Source: Adiantum capillus-veneris (lineage: Eukaryota; Streptophyta; Polypodiopsida; Polypodiales; Pteridaceae). From it: a DNA stretch of 64,000 nt. A program made the position numbers and the translations under genes. The DNA is taken from the NCBI GenBank assembly GCA_014529385.2, contig CM043953.1, forward strand, positions 72,111,872-72,175,871, given 5' to 3'. This document shows, piece after piece, positions 34,291 through 46,600 of the stretch; position 1 is the first letter of the stretch; each line of letters starts with the position of its first letter. Under the pieces are notes generated by a model. That model was given only the letters and a program-made list of their open reading frames with translations, was not told the origin of the DNA and made no database searches.

Positions 34291-34752
34291 ATGGCAAGTG
34301 TAGCATTTCCAACATTTAAAGGAAAGAAGGGGGAGGATTTGGTAACAGACTTCCTAGATGACTTTGAAGTAGCATGTGTAGTGAGCAACAAAGATACGGA
34401 TGAATCTCGGGTTAGAATCTTTAAGCATCTCATGAAGCTAGAAGCTAGATCATGGTACAATGCACTTCCACAAGCAACCAAGGATGACAGGGAACCCTTA
34501 AAAACCGCTTTTAAGAGGCGCTTTGGGGGAGGTACCACTTCAGAAAAGTTGTGGGACAAGTTGAGAGACTTGAAGCAGGAGGGTCTTTTAGAATATGCCA
34601 CCTATGAGTCCAAATTTGTGGATTTGTGGGAACGGTGGGTTGAGTCACTGGCAGGTACTGACGTTAATAACAAGCAGAGGAAAGCATCCTCAGGAGGATT
34701 AGTCTTGGTTGACAAGGTGCTAGAGCCGTTAGATGCTCTATCACAAGCGTAA
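34291..34752 (+). pseudogene. Gypsy element B: gag
   Basis: ATG 34291 opens MASVAFPTFKGKKGEDLVTD, then FLDDFEVACVV, HLMKLEARSWYNALP and LKTAFKRRF: the retrotransposon gag (capsid) pattern with the conserved A-x-x-WY and F-x-x-RF. The frame meets TAA at 34750 but stays in register with the protease part from 34822, so a single nonsense change separates them. There is no obvious zinc knuckle in this family. Confidence 0.8.
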
Positions 34753-36629
34753 GAAGCAAGGCTAAAAACAAACCAAAATTTAGAGCAAAGATGGTTAACT
34801 TATCCTCAACCAGAAGTAGAAATGAAGCGTTTGGAAATGTGTAAACACCTCATTGAAACAGCCCAGGTGTTGATGGAACCTAAGATGGCTAGAACCCCAG
34901 AACAAGAAGAGTTGATTCACAAAGAGCGAGAAAAACTAAAAATCAATGAACCAAAACAAGTAAACGAACCCAGGCATGAAACGATATTGTCACTAGATCC
35001 TCGAGTGGTGCCAAACACGACTGATGACGCTAAGTCAATGACGATAATGCCAATTCTAGAAGTTGAAGAACAATGGCCACAACACTTATGGGAAACCATT
35101 AGAAACAGAAAGAACGGAAGCGCGACGTTACAATCTGCTCCAATTCCTGAGATTAACCTGGATAACGGATTTTATCAAGCCGATATACAATCGCTGTATG
35201 GGGATGAGGGAACAGAGATTTCGGTGGAAAGAAAAGCCCAATCCTTGAAAACCCTGCCTTCATTTATAGGTGAATATGAGGCACAATCAGAGATAAGGTT
35301 AGTTCCATCCCATATGAGAACTATTCCACATATGGTTGACTCGAAAAGTCTTCAAGAGATGCTGTTGACACCTATAACATGCACAATCACGCTGTCCGAA
35401 CTCTTGAGAGTCAGACCACACTTATGGGAAGACATGGGAAAACATTTGGAACACAGAGTAAAGATTCCTCTTCAGACAAACCCTACGGGAGAAGAAAACA
35501 AACGGGGAAATCAGCCCAAAGCCCAACCAGTGCCCATAAACAAGGTCGCGGATTACTATGAAGGCGAGGAGGGTAATACAACCTTACCTGTTGAATATCA
35601 GGATATAAAAACGATAGCTATCCTAGACAGTGGAGCGGGAGTGGGGATTGCTACAAAGCAAATCTGGGAGAAATGGGGCCGTCCCGCTCTCAGGAAAACG
35701 AGAATGAAACTGCAACTCGCAGATGGGTATGTAGAGAGACCATTGGGAATCCTGAACCAAATAGTTGTAACTTCATGTGGAATTAACTATGAGTACACCT
35801 TTTCTGTGGTGGATTTCGGGAAAGCGAACAACTTTGACATTATTTTGGGACGATCGTTTATGCGTCAAATCAAAATGATACAAGATTGGGGGTACGACCA
35901 AATCTACCTAGGGCACAAAGAGCTAATAACGAAAATCAACATGAAGGATCATAGCTATAGAGACGTTGCAAAAACACCAGTGCAAGAATTTAATTCAACC
36001 ACTGTAAATGAAAAAAAAATACCTGCATGGATGCAAACGAAAGCACATGTCTGGATGTGTGGAGCATCTGATTGTGGTGACATAATCAAAGAGGAATGCG
36101 TTTTGGAAAGATCCGTAGAAGACGAGGCGTATTTCCCATAACCCTTCCCAGAACATTTATTTGAGCCATTCGGGTGGACTCAAATATTGTCAACCTTGGA
36201 CGTATGTGTTAACGAGTGCACGCCTACAAAATTTTGTGACGAAGAAGGATACAACCTAGTAGCGTTGCAAATGTCTTGGGTCAGGATCGGAGAGCGAGTA
36301 ACCTTGAGTCAGGATCGGAGAGCGAAGAACAAAAAGAAACATCACGTGAGACCGAGTATAAAAGAATCATTGATGAGATATCTGTAGTGAACGATAGGAA
36401 TCGAACAGAGGAGGAATTCACGGATTTACTAAGTTGTGACCTTCCATCAATGAACGATGAAATCCAACTGATAGAGGCTGATGATGAAAGATCAAGTGCA
36501 TCAGAGACGAATAGGAAATATAGGTCGAGGTAGGACAGGTTTTACGAGTTTCCTAACCAAAAACCTAGTCGACAGGACCGGTATAAATCCAAGAGAACGA
36601 GAAAATCGAGGGCGAATAAGCATAATCCG
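34753..36629 (+). pseudogene. Gypsy element B: first aspartic protease and flanks
   Basis: A continuous frame from 34753 to TAA at 36139. The catalytic ILDSGAG is at 35620-35640, with the closing block FDIILGRSFMRQIKM near 35840-35884. Upstream is a conserved family segment (LKTLPSFIGEYEAQSEIR; CTITLSELLRVRPHLW) that is also present in F1. Past the stop the frame resumes (LSTLDVCVNECTP) and then shifts near 36280 towards the pol frame. In element F the corresponding residues are open, so the stop is a later mutation. Processes gag-pol in a working element. Confidence 0.8.
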
Positions 36630-38640
36630 ATGCCTCTTGTCAATGACAGAACGGGATATCTAAAGCTTGTCAAAGCTGATGATTGTGCCAAAGACGAGGT
36701 CACTGGCCGGTTTATCAAAACTAAACCACGAAAAAACAACAAGAAGAACAGACACGAAAAGCAAACAACTAAGTCACAAGAAAGGGGGACAACAGGGTCT
36801 GGAATGACCAAAATAGAGAGGAAAACGGAATACAATAAGCTCAAGCGAACCCTCAGAGACATATGGACGACTGACTTTGAAACAAATGAGGACACAAATT
36901 CTGACAAGATGGATGCACCATCCCATTATAAGAAGTATACCATACAAGATAGGAAAATCATAGTGCACCAACCAATGAGAGAATTGAAGGAACCGGGTAC
37001 ATCGTATGACGGTCCTGGGAAAGCCAAACGAATAGATCTAGCAGAGCCAGGAGAAGATCCAAAACTTGCATATATTGCCACGGATCTTACTGAAGAAGCG
37101 AAAAAGCTTTTGGTAGCTACTCTTAAACAGTATAGAGATGTGTTTGCATGGTCATACAAAGATCTTAAGGGTGTGGATCCAAGTATCTATCAACACACAA
37201 TACCCCTTAAGAATGACGCCAAACCCAGCAGACAACGTCCCTATACTTACAATGAAACGTTTGCGAAAAAGATCAAGGAGGAGATAGATAAGCTTAAGGA
37301 AGCAGAGTTTATTTATGAAATTGAGCACACCGATTGGGTTTCACCGATTGTGGTGGTCCCGAATAAAAACGAAAAGTTAAGAGTGTGCGTCAATCTCAAG
37401 AAAGTAAATGCTGCTACGATTTGGGACAACTATCCCCTACCCATTACTGATCATGTAATAGAAAGGGTGGCAGGCAAAGAGGCTTATAGTTTTTTAGATG
37501 GCTTTTCGGGTTACAACCAACTCGCAATAAAACCATAGGATTAGTACAAAACAGCTTTCGCAACTGAATGGGATATTTTTGCATTCCTGGTAATGGATTT
37601 TGGCTTAACAAATGCACTAGCCACATTTCAAAGGCTGATGGGTCATGCTTTTAAAGAATATCTAAGACAGTTCTTAGAAATTTACATGGATGACCTGTGC
37701 GTTCACTCTCTTGTAAGATTGGAGCACATAGAGCACTTGACCAAGGTGTTCGAAAAATACAGACTGTATTGGATTTTCCTGAATCCAGAGAAATGTGTCT
37801 TCATGGTAAGACAGGGAAAAATATTGGGACATATAGTGTCCAAAAATGGTATTTCAACAGACATGGAGAAGATCAGCGTCATTGTTGATCTACCACGACC
37901 AGTAAAGGTGAAAGAGGTACAACCATTTATGGGCCATTGTGGATATTATCGCACATTTATCTACTCATACGCTATAATTGCAAAACCACTTTACGCACTG
38001 ATAACTAAATTTGAGTGGATGGATGAGTGCGAGAAAGCTTTTCAAACGTTAAAGCAGACATTAATTTCCGCTCCAATTTTGAAGGCTCCGGATTGGGAAA
38101 AGATATTTCACATCCACGTAGATGCATCAACGTATGCAATAGGATGCATACTTGCACAACCTGGAGAGAACAACATGGATTTTCCGATAAGTTACTCCAG
38201 TAGACAACTAAATAATGCAGAGAAAAATTACACGACAACTGAGAGGGAGAGATTGGGTATGGTCTATGCGGTGAAAAAGTTTAGACACTACTTACTTTCC
38301 AATAAATTTGTATTCTTCGTTGATCACCAAGCACTGCTGTACTTAGTAAACAAACCTTGCAGTACGGGGAGAATTGTTCGATGGTTCATCATACTGCTTG
38401 AGTTTGACTTCACGCTAGTAGTCAAAAAAGGAACTACACACCAAAGAGCGGATCATTTATCTAGAATGATGCATGGAGAAAACCCTGTAGGAGTTGATGA
38501 TGATTTGCCAGATGCATATCTTTTCAACATAGAAATGGTTCCAAGATGGAGCGAGTATGTAATTCCTTTGCTGACTATCGGGTCATTGAATGTGACAAGA
38601 CAACCATCTACCATTGCAGCATCCAAATCATTGGTAATGT
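36630..38640 (+). pseudogene. Gypsy element B: reverse transcriptase and RNase H
   Basis: RT motifs in order: FIYEIEHTDWVSPIVVVP, LRVCVNLKKVNAATIWDNYP, FLDGFSGYNQ, FGLTNALATFQRLM and LEIYMDDLCVHS (about 37680). The active site is YMDD, unlike the (F/Y)(I/V/A)DD usual in plant gypsy elements. RNase H follows (HVDASTYAIGCILAQ; ERERLGMVYAVKKFRHYL; FVDHQALLYL). Two in-frame TAG codons near 37536 and 37542 fall where element F has Glu and Gln, so this copy is dead, although otherwise in one frame to 40233. Confidence 0.85.
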
Positions 38641-39240
38641 TGGCGGGCAGGCTATACAAACAGGGATCGGATCAAATCCTTAGGCTTTGTGTTGAATCGA
38701 GTGAACGGGAATTGTACCAAAACCAAGCTCATGTACAAACAAAGGGGATTCACGATGGACATGCACACATGTATCATAGATTGATGAGAATGGGTGTGTA
38801 TTGGTCAAAAATGCGACATAGTGTTCATATGCATGTAAAATCTTGCGTTAAATGCATGCTTCAAAATCCGTTAGAGCACGCGACTCTATTCAGATTATCT
38901 GTAGCATCCCGATGGAGTAACTACATTGTTGAATACCTCACCACCAGGATACTGCTTGAGGGGATGAGTAGATCACAAATCAAAACGATCATGAAAAAGG
39001 CAGAAAACTATGTATTGATTGAGGACACTCTTTACAAGAGGGAAAAAGACAATCAATTGAGAATGTGCGCAACTGAAGGGGAATACATTCCTATCTTAGA
39101 GCAAGCACACGTTGGACAAGCTGGTGGATATTTCTCGGCTGACAAAACGGCCAAAGCAATTCTTATTGCAGGCATATGGTGGCCTACACTATTCATGGAC
39201 GCTGAAGAGTTTGTGAAACGATGTGACGATTGCCAGAAAA
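38641..39240 (+). pseudogene. Gypsy element B: tandem pair of H2C2 integrase zinc modules
   Basis: Two units of about 70 residues align with each other. Unit 1 (about 38648-38855) runs RLYKQGSDQILRLC...QAHVQ...HAHMYHRLMRMGVYW...KSCVKC. Unit 2 (about 39027-39234) runs TLYKREKDNQLRMC...QAHVG...KAILIAGIWW...KRCDDC. Each ends in C-x-x-C; the histidine pair is clear in unit 1 and partly changed in unit 2 (GGYF, where F3 has GGHF). Between them lies a linker with ATLFRLSVASRWSNYIVEYL. F3 has the same two-unit arrangement. Gypsy integrases normally have one such domain. Confidence 0.75.
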
Positions 39241-40235
39241 CAAAAATTCCTAGAGCACGGGATGATATGCCCTTAAGGCCAATGATGGGGACAAGAGCGT
39301 TTGCGAAATGGGGAATAGATTTTGTAGGACCGATAGCGCCTCCGGGATATAAAACGCACGCTCAATACATTATTGTGGCAACAGATTATCTAACAAAATG
39401 GATGGAAGCTAAAGCAAAAACCAAAAATGATGCAAAAACGACAACACAATTTTTGTATGAGAACATTTTCACCAGATATGGCTTACCAATTGAGCTAGTG
39501 AGCGATAGAGGAACTCATTTCATCAATGAGGTGATCGAATTTCTATTGGATGAATTCATGGTAATTCACAGGAAATCCACTCCCTATCACCCACAAGCGA
39601 AGGGCCAAGCAGAAAGTACGAATAAAATTTTGGTGACACTTCTCACCAAAATTGTCGACGAATCGCGAGCTCACTGGGATCAAAAGCTGCATTCAGCTTT
39701 ATGGGCATATAGAGTAGCTTACAAAACGTCAATCGGAACAACTCCGTTCAACATGGTTTATGGAATTCAAATGATTTTGCCACTTGAATTCCTTATTCCC
39801 AAGCTTCGAGTCGCTAAACAATTAGAATGGATGGGCCATGAATTATCCAATCAGGTAGATGTCCTGGAAAAACTGGATGAAACTAGATTGAGAGCCGTTG
39901 CATCAATCTACGTGCAAAAACGAAACATGAAATCATTCTTTGATCAACATGTTATCAACAAGGAATTTGCTACTGGGGATTACATCTTAATGTATACCCT
40001 GAAACAACATTCCCGGAAACTCAAAAAGCGAGGAAATGGACCCTATGTGATTCATGACATATCATCTAGTGGTGCCATTAAACTTGCGACATTAGAGGGA
40101 GAGGAAATGCCTAACTGGATTAGTGGTTACAGACTAAAGAAATACAACATACCACTCACCACAGAGATGCTTGCAAAAATACACGCTGCGAAGGAGCGCA
40201 AGAATAAAGCAAAAGAAACAAAAGCTCAAGCGTAG
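39241..40235 (+). pseudogene. Gypsy element B: integrase core and C-terminal domain
   Basis: The integrase core keeps its catalytic triad: Asp in VATDYLTKW, Asp in LVSDRGTHF, and Glu in KGQAESTNK. The C-terminal part reads FATGDYILMYTLKQHSRKLK then GNGPYVIHDI and EEMPNWISGYRLKKY. No chromodomain is visible. The frame stops at TAG 40233, but the same register continues into the second protease, so INT and PR2 were probably one polyprotein. Confidence 0.85.
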
Positions 40236-40890
40236 GAGGAGGCCAAAGTCAGGATTTTAAAGCGAAAACAAACCTTACAACAACAAAGACTTTCTCAACT
40301 AGCAGATACGACTCAAATTCCCTTGTCTATAATTCAAACTGATGAACAATGGGAAACAGGAATCGATGTTTGTATCAATGTCAGACTCCCGCATGGCAGA
40401 TATCAACGAGCATTGATTGACACAGGAGCAAGAGTCAATGTGGTCAACTTCTCCACTTACAAGATGCTTACAGATGAACCCCTCGTGCAATCCACACGTG
40501 ATCTACAAGCAACAAACGGTGCAACAATACCAACATTGGGGATAGTAAACTTACCAATCAATCTTGATGAAAATAGTTGTCCTCATCAATTTTTCGTAAT
40601 GAAAGACGGAGAAATTAGAGAATCAATAAGGCTTGGGAGTTCGATGGATGAGAACATACAATGCAGTCACTGAATGGTCAAAACATGCGTTAAGGTACAC
40701 ACATGACTCTAACGTGTATATGACTCCATTTTCCAAAACAGATCACTCGTGGCCGAGCATCCCCATCGACAAAAAGCAACCGGCTAATCAGCCAAATACA
40801 CCACAAAAGGTTATTCGAAAAGTATGGATAAAGAAAAGATTGCTGACCAACAAACCGAGTAAGATATGGCTACCTAAGGACAAACTCTAG
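40236..40890 (+). pseudogene. Gypsy element B: second aspartic protease, downstream of integrase
   Basis: In the same register as the integrase, a Gln-rich linker (KRKQTLQQQRLSQLA) leads to GIDVCINVRLPHGRYQRALI and the catalytic DTGARVNVVN, with Asp at 40419-40421. Then come a TNGATIPTLGIV flap-like part and, after a +1 shift near 40635, LGVRWMRTYNAV, the LG-x-x-W closing element. That is a complete retropepsin fold. It differs from the first protease (DSGA, 35626) and is conserved in F3, so it is not a random duplication in one copy. Its job is unknown: it may process a different site or serve as a structural domain. A basic tail follows to 40890. Confidence 0.75.
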
Positions 40891-41372
40891 ACGGCAACAA
40901 CATCATCTCAAAGACCTTCAGAAGTTACTCCAAAGTGGAAATGGCAACCAAAACTGGAGAAAACTAAAGATTCGCTTTTTAGCTCGAAAGCAAACCCAAA
41001 ACTCAAAACAAGAAGCCAGAACTTCCAAAATGGTACTAGAAACCTGTGAAAACTAAAGCAGAATCTGTAAAGAGGCAAAAAACCGCATACAGATGGGCTC
41101 CAAAAATAGTTACCATCACAACACCCACAATCAAGGAAAGAGCAATTTGACTGCAAGCTCTTCTGTTCCATAAACAGCTACCCTCGCCATCAAAAGCCAC
41201 TGAAAACTACATTCAATTACCGCATCTTGCACAACACATTGTTACCCAACGCATTGTCTCAAACATCAGAATAGGGCCACATTACACGGCCATGCATAGA
41301 CACAGATTCCAAAACCCATGCACATATGCACCCAACCTTCGTCCGGGACGACTCAGACAAGGAAGGGGGGAG
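40891..41372 (+). other. Gypsy element B: 3' non-coding end and polypurine tract
   Basis: No long frame. It shares GCCACATTACACGGCC (about 41276) with the end of F3 and finishes in the polypurine tract AAGGAAGGGGGGAG at 41359-41372. That tract is identical to the one before the 3' LTR of element D (47051-47064). By position the 3' LTR of B should start at 41373, but the first bases (TAATGG) lack the TG and no partner LTR is found. Confidence 0.55.
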
Positions 41373-43650
41373 TAATGGATGAATCTCGCAACAGTAAGGG
41401 CCATTAAGGGATCCAACGTGTATATATGTACATAACATGTGTTTTTTTTCATTATTTAGAGTTCAGTTTTGATCATATGAGATCAAAACTATATTTTTAG
41501 CGTTTTTGTATCATCCGACCAACATAATAATGAGTTGTAATGACAAAATCCAGAGCATGGGGATGCTTCTAGAGAAAATATATGCTTAGGGGTGAGTACA
41601 ATAATTTTGGCTAATTTTGCCAGTTCATAAGTATTTCCAATTTATTTTGTTTGATTTTCGTTAATAAAACATCAAAAATTAAAAGAATCTCACTCACAAG
41701 TGTCGGAATCAAATTCTGGAAGCAAACGCCGAAGTATCAAGATAAGGTTATCAAGCATGGAAGATATGAAGCTAATCTAAAGATGTCGAAATTCAGCCTT
41801 AATAATCATGACTCCATTTCGCCAAAATTGCACCAAATGGTCATACGACGCCGGAACGACAAGCGGTTCGACCCACAGGTGGTATGCAGATTATATTGGG
41901 ATCAAAGGTGAGGAAAATCAGTCCGGTGTCACGAAAATATCGGGAAGATATAGGCCAGGTAGGCCAAACTCTAGCTCATTGTTCATTTTCACCTTTTGAG
42001 AGAGAAGGAGAGAGCTTTTTGACCTAGAGCGAGCTGCCACGTTTCTACCCCGTACGGACGGTCGGAGCCATCAATTCACACCAGATTTCACAAGTATGTT
42101 CCTTATCAAGTAAAGATCAAGTCTATTACTCATGCAAGCACGAATCATTGCACAAACGGGCGAAGGGATCAAATCAAAGTCGGATCGGGTCAAAGAGGTC
42201 AAGGGCCCTTAGAGGCATCCAAACAAAACTTTTTTCAGGCACAGAACACATCAATGTGCTCCCCACAAGGTCAGGAACAAATCCATATGGTCAAATCACA
42301 ATTTGGTGGTGGTACACCGATCGCGATCGGTGTACCTCACTGACAAAAACTGGGACAGAACATGCAAAACACCTCCCCTCAGCCTCGCCTACAATCTGTT
42401 GGTGTCAAAATCAATTTTGGCCTCCATGGTACGATCGCGATCGGTGCCCCCAGATGCAGGTTTTGCAATTTTTGATTTGGCCCAGGCTTGGAACTCAATT
42501 AAAAGCACACTCTTGAATTTTCAAGAAAAATGCACAAATTTTGCTCATGAAATGGGCCTAATTTGTCAAACACAACCGAAAAGGGAAAATTTGACCTACA
42601 ACTACCAAAATCCGGTTAAAAATAATGATGAATGGTTTGAAAGATACCCTTGTCCGACTAAGAGTCAGAACAGTTGTAGAAAATCTCGGATGGATCTCAG
42701 AATCTCCTGCAAGTACAGATATAGTCATTTCAGTCTCGAATGATCACGCAAAGGTAGAATTGGAGCCGAGCCAATGCCAAAACCAAAAGGTCACTTAAGG
42801 ATGTTCAAGCATCACATGGATATACAAGAAATGCCTGAAAAATGCACAAATCTGGAAAACCTCCTAAGATAGGGTATAAAGTGCCTGATAAGGTCAAAAT
42901 CAGACAATGGAGTAGGTTGATGGTAGCAGAACCTCATGGAAGAAGTGGGAGCTCTAAAACTAACTTCAACTAACTACAGGATCCAACCAAAGTTCATCAG
43001 GAAAACCCAATATGGTTAGACTTAGTAAAATATGGTCAAACAGTGAAGAATTTCTCTAATTTGCTCATTTTAAATCCAAACTTGGAAATAAATCATCAGT
43101 GGGCTAGGCAGGCATAGGGGTTCATGTCGATCTAGTTTTCACCCAAAAAAGGCCCAGAACACCGATCGCGATCGGTGTACCTCAGCACCATATTTTGACA
43201 AAAACCTATCAGATCCCTTGTATACATCTTGTTCAAGTCACCAACCAAGTTTCAAGCCATTTGGACATCAAAAACTCATGAAAAGTCAGAGTCTAGTCCA
43301 AAACTCCCTTGTAACCCAGAATTGGGACCTATAAACTCAAAAGTGGTTCAAATGGAACACAAAGTGGACCAAAATGACCCTCCAACTATCAGCAACCCAC
43401 TCATGTGATCAAATCTAATTTCCTATATACTATGATCGCGATCGGTGTACCTCAACTCCAGAATTGGCTCAGATTTTAATCAGTCATAGCTCTAGTCTTC
43501 CTAGTCCCACTGGTGAAATATGGACAAGAATGGATGAAAATTGTTTAAGTTATGATCAGTTTTAACTTTTCAACTGTTTTTTACTAAAAGTCTAAATGCG
43601 ATTGATTGCGAAGGCAAAATCCTGACAGCTTGTGATTCTTCTGACACAGA
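41373..43650 (+). other. Non-coding spacer with four copies of the GATCGCGATC palindrome
   Basis: No convincing gene; the frame at 42148-42743 is chance. Its start may be the B 3' LTR, and the rest resembles in style the 5' leader of element D. Palindromes: a perfect 26-bp one at 42311-42336, a perfect 20-bp one at 43159-43178, and cores at 42433-42442 and 43434-43443. All are followed by a GGTG-x-x-CC(T/C)C string on the same strand. The open frames of element D's 3' ORF begin at 43651. Confidence 0.55.
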
Positions 43651-46600
43651 ATGCCTCACCAAAAGAAAGAAAGGCAGTGGGCAGTAGCACCATATGAAGT
43701 GGAGGAGCTCGCTACAAATGAAAAGGCTCACATCTCGGATGAAATACTTGCTCAAATCCCTGCCCACATATTCATCTCAAAGTTTAAGGATGCTGATGGT
43801 GACTTGGTAAAGACAACTATCATGCCACGAGAGATATGGAACCTCCACCGAAGGCCGGAGGTGATAGAGGCAGTGCGAGCAGTACACTTGGAGCAGTTTT
43901 TCAGATTACAGCCATGGGGGACAGATTACATGAGGGCCCACGAGCTCATGAGCTCGATACAATATGATGGGCAGGCAATGCTCACGGACAAGGATAGATC
44001 AAAGGTGAAAGTAAAGATCACGAAGAAAATCATCAATGAAGCTTTACATTTCCTCCCAGAGCAACACGATTTGCTGGCGAAGACAAAGTCATTGGACAAT
44101 GAGAAGGCATTCGTCAAAGCAAAGGGAAACAAATACAAATACAATGACATGATATACGGAGAGCTGGAATTGCCAATGCGATTGATCTCCCAGCATTTCA
44201 GAGTACAAAAGCCTCCTCGCACACCGAGCCAATCCTGCACATTGTTGTAGTCATGGCTCTAGAGACGGCCAAAAATAGAACCATTCGCTGCGACTATGGT
44301 TCTTACATTCTGGAAAACCTGATTGAAGCAAATCTGAAAAGCTCGGCAAAAAACAAAAGCTACATGAACGCAGGGCCAATGCTAACCAGAATAGCATACC
44401 AGGCTTTGGGAATGATTGAATATTTACCAGCTGCCAGCTCTCAAACGGCCCTAATCCAGAAAGCCAAGCTGGTTGCTCATTCTGTAAGGATGACCCCTGG
44501 CGCGACATCATCGCGCTCACCAAAGGCCACCAACAAAAGCTCGAGTGATGAAGAAAAAACAGAGACAGAAGATGAAGGAAAATCTCAAGAGTCGAAAGAT
44601 AAAGGGCCATCAGAGTTTGAAGAAAGCGAGCAAGAAGACTCCACAAAGCCGCTCGAGAGAAAAAGAGGGGAGAGAAGTGCAGTGCCGCAATCGGACCTGC
44701 AAAAAGCATATGCGGAAGCTCAAAAAAGAGTCAAGGAAATAAGAACCAAGTTGGGCTCACAGACAAGCTAGAGCGGCTGCAACACAACAGGCACAAAAAA
44801 GAAGATTCGAAAGGGAGAGGCAAGAAATAATAGATAATGCAACTCGCATACGCGCAGAGAAGCAAAGGTTAGAGGCAGAGCAAAAGGCTGCGGAAGTGGA
44901 CATCTCTTCGCAGTCCACTGAAGGAACGAAAGAGAAAGACACTGCTGATGAAACAATCCAGGCAGAGCAGTTAAAAGAAGATCCAAAGAGAAAGGAATCT
45001 GGAAGCGCGACGGGCGGCGGATCTCACCCGCCAAAGAATCATCAGAATTTTGAAGAAAAGAAAAGCGGAAGCATCTGCTTCGCAACAAGGGGAAGAGACT
45101 TCAAAAAAGAGGCATGTACGATAAGAATCAAGCCCACCTCCTCCCTCGCCCAAATCGCCGCCTCCCTCGCCAAAATCTCCTCCTCCTCCCCCTTCTCCAT
45201 CGAACAAAAAACAGCCAACTCCTCCCCCTTCAACCTCTCAAAAGGAGTTTATACCTCCTATAGAAGCATTCGGATACCACGAAGCCTGCCAGGCAGTGGC
45301 TGGTTTTGATTACAAAAAAACTCTAAGAGAATTGGAATGGCAATTCCATTGTTAGCACATGGTGCTAAGTGAAAAGGAAAGGCAGGTACAGGAGGCCCAA
45401 CAAAAGAAAACATCTGGGCAAGAGGAGTTAGAAAGCCTAAGGGCACAACTGGAACGCATAAGAGACCTTGAGCGACAAAAGGCTCAGTCTCTGATCAAGG
45501 ACTTGGTGGACATCAAGACAGACTTGACCGCCAAAGAAAAGGATTGCCAAGAAGTGACGACAAGAGTACAGAAAGCAATGGAGCAGCTTTCCTACGAGAG
45601 CGCAAGATTTCAGAGGCTTAGTAGTTCCTACAAAACTGTCAAAGGCACTCTGACAACTTTGATGGCGAATCAGGAACCTGGCGGGGCATTGGTCTCCACA
45701 TCTGACGATGCCACCGCAGTGAACACTATAGCGGCATCAAAAGCAGAGCTAGAGCAAGAAAAGCCTCAAAGACAGTTGCTCGTATCAGGGATGGTGGCCC
45801 AGACAACGGCAAATGAGCTAAAGCTAAAAGAAATGGAGCAGCAACTAGCTCAAGCCAGCGTCGAACTACAGATTCAAAAACAGATCGGTGACACGCTGCT
45901 AAAAGAAAAAGAAGATCTGCTTTTTCAACAACAAATCAAAGTAGAAAAAGCCCAGACTCAACCACAACTACTGCCCGGACAACAAGTGCCAGATTTGCCT
46001 GGAACATCACACCAAGGGCAACATGAGCATGAGTTTGAAGGGCCCGATCTGGATATAAGAGATAAGATCAATGAGAGCATTCAGGACATGCCAGAGGGGC
46101 CAACAAAGGAATACATGCTCTATGAAAAGAAGATACTGGAGTCAGCAGCCCTGGCATACTTACAACCAGAAGAGCAGGTGGAAGGATTTGGCCATGAGTA
46201 CCTCCCATTTCCTCTTCTATGCCATGAAGCAATTTTGTGGAAAGAAAAGATGCGGCCAGCCTTGCCACGAAACAAAGATGGGGGTTACGAAGGCATTGCA
46301 CTAACAACATCGGAAGAAGCTCAAATGCTTGTCGATGACCACCCCAAGTGGAGGCAAAAGTGGTTGGACAAAAGGCCACAAGATCTAACGAATTACCACA
46401 ACGCTCCTCAACATATAAAAATAGATCCTACTTTTTGTCCAGTCCCTCAAAGATGCACTTGGAAAGACTTCGCCACATGGAAGGGGTCAAGGCCGCAAAA
46501 GCTAAATTACCCGGTTTTGATAGCGCAGCAACCCCCTACGGTGGCCTACATGGTCAGCACACTGAATTCGACAGTCACATTGCTGCGGGATGTCCCCGAC

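Noticed and set aside
41373-42120. A defined 3' LTR for element B
   Set aside because: The polypurine tract predicts an LTR here, but there is no TG start and no second copy in the window, so the borders could not be supported.
42148-42743. Plus-strand frames over the palindrome spacer
   Set aside because: Overlapping frames of similar length, no domain, and composition like the surrounding non-coding leader; treated as chance.
42311-43443. CRISPR-like or site-specific recombination array made of the palindromes
   Set aside because: Spacing is irregular, copies vary, the setting is a plant retrotransposon, and no associated recombinase was seen.
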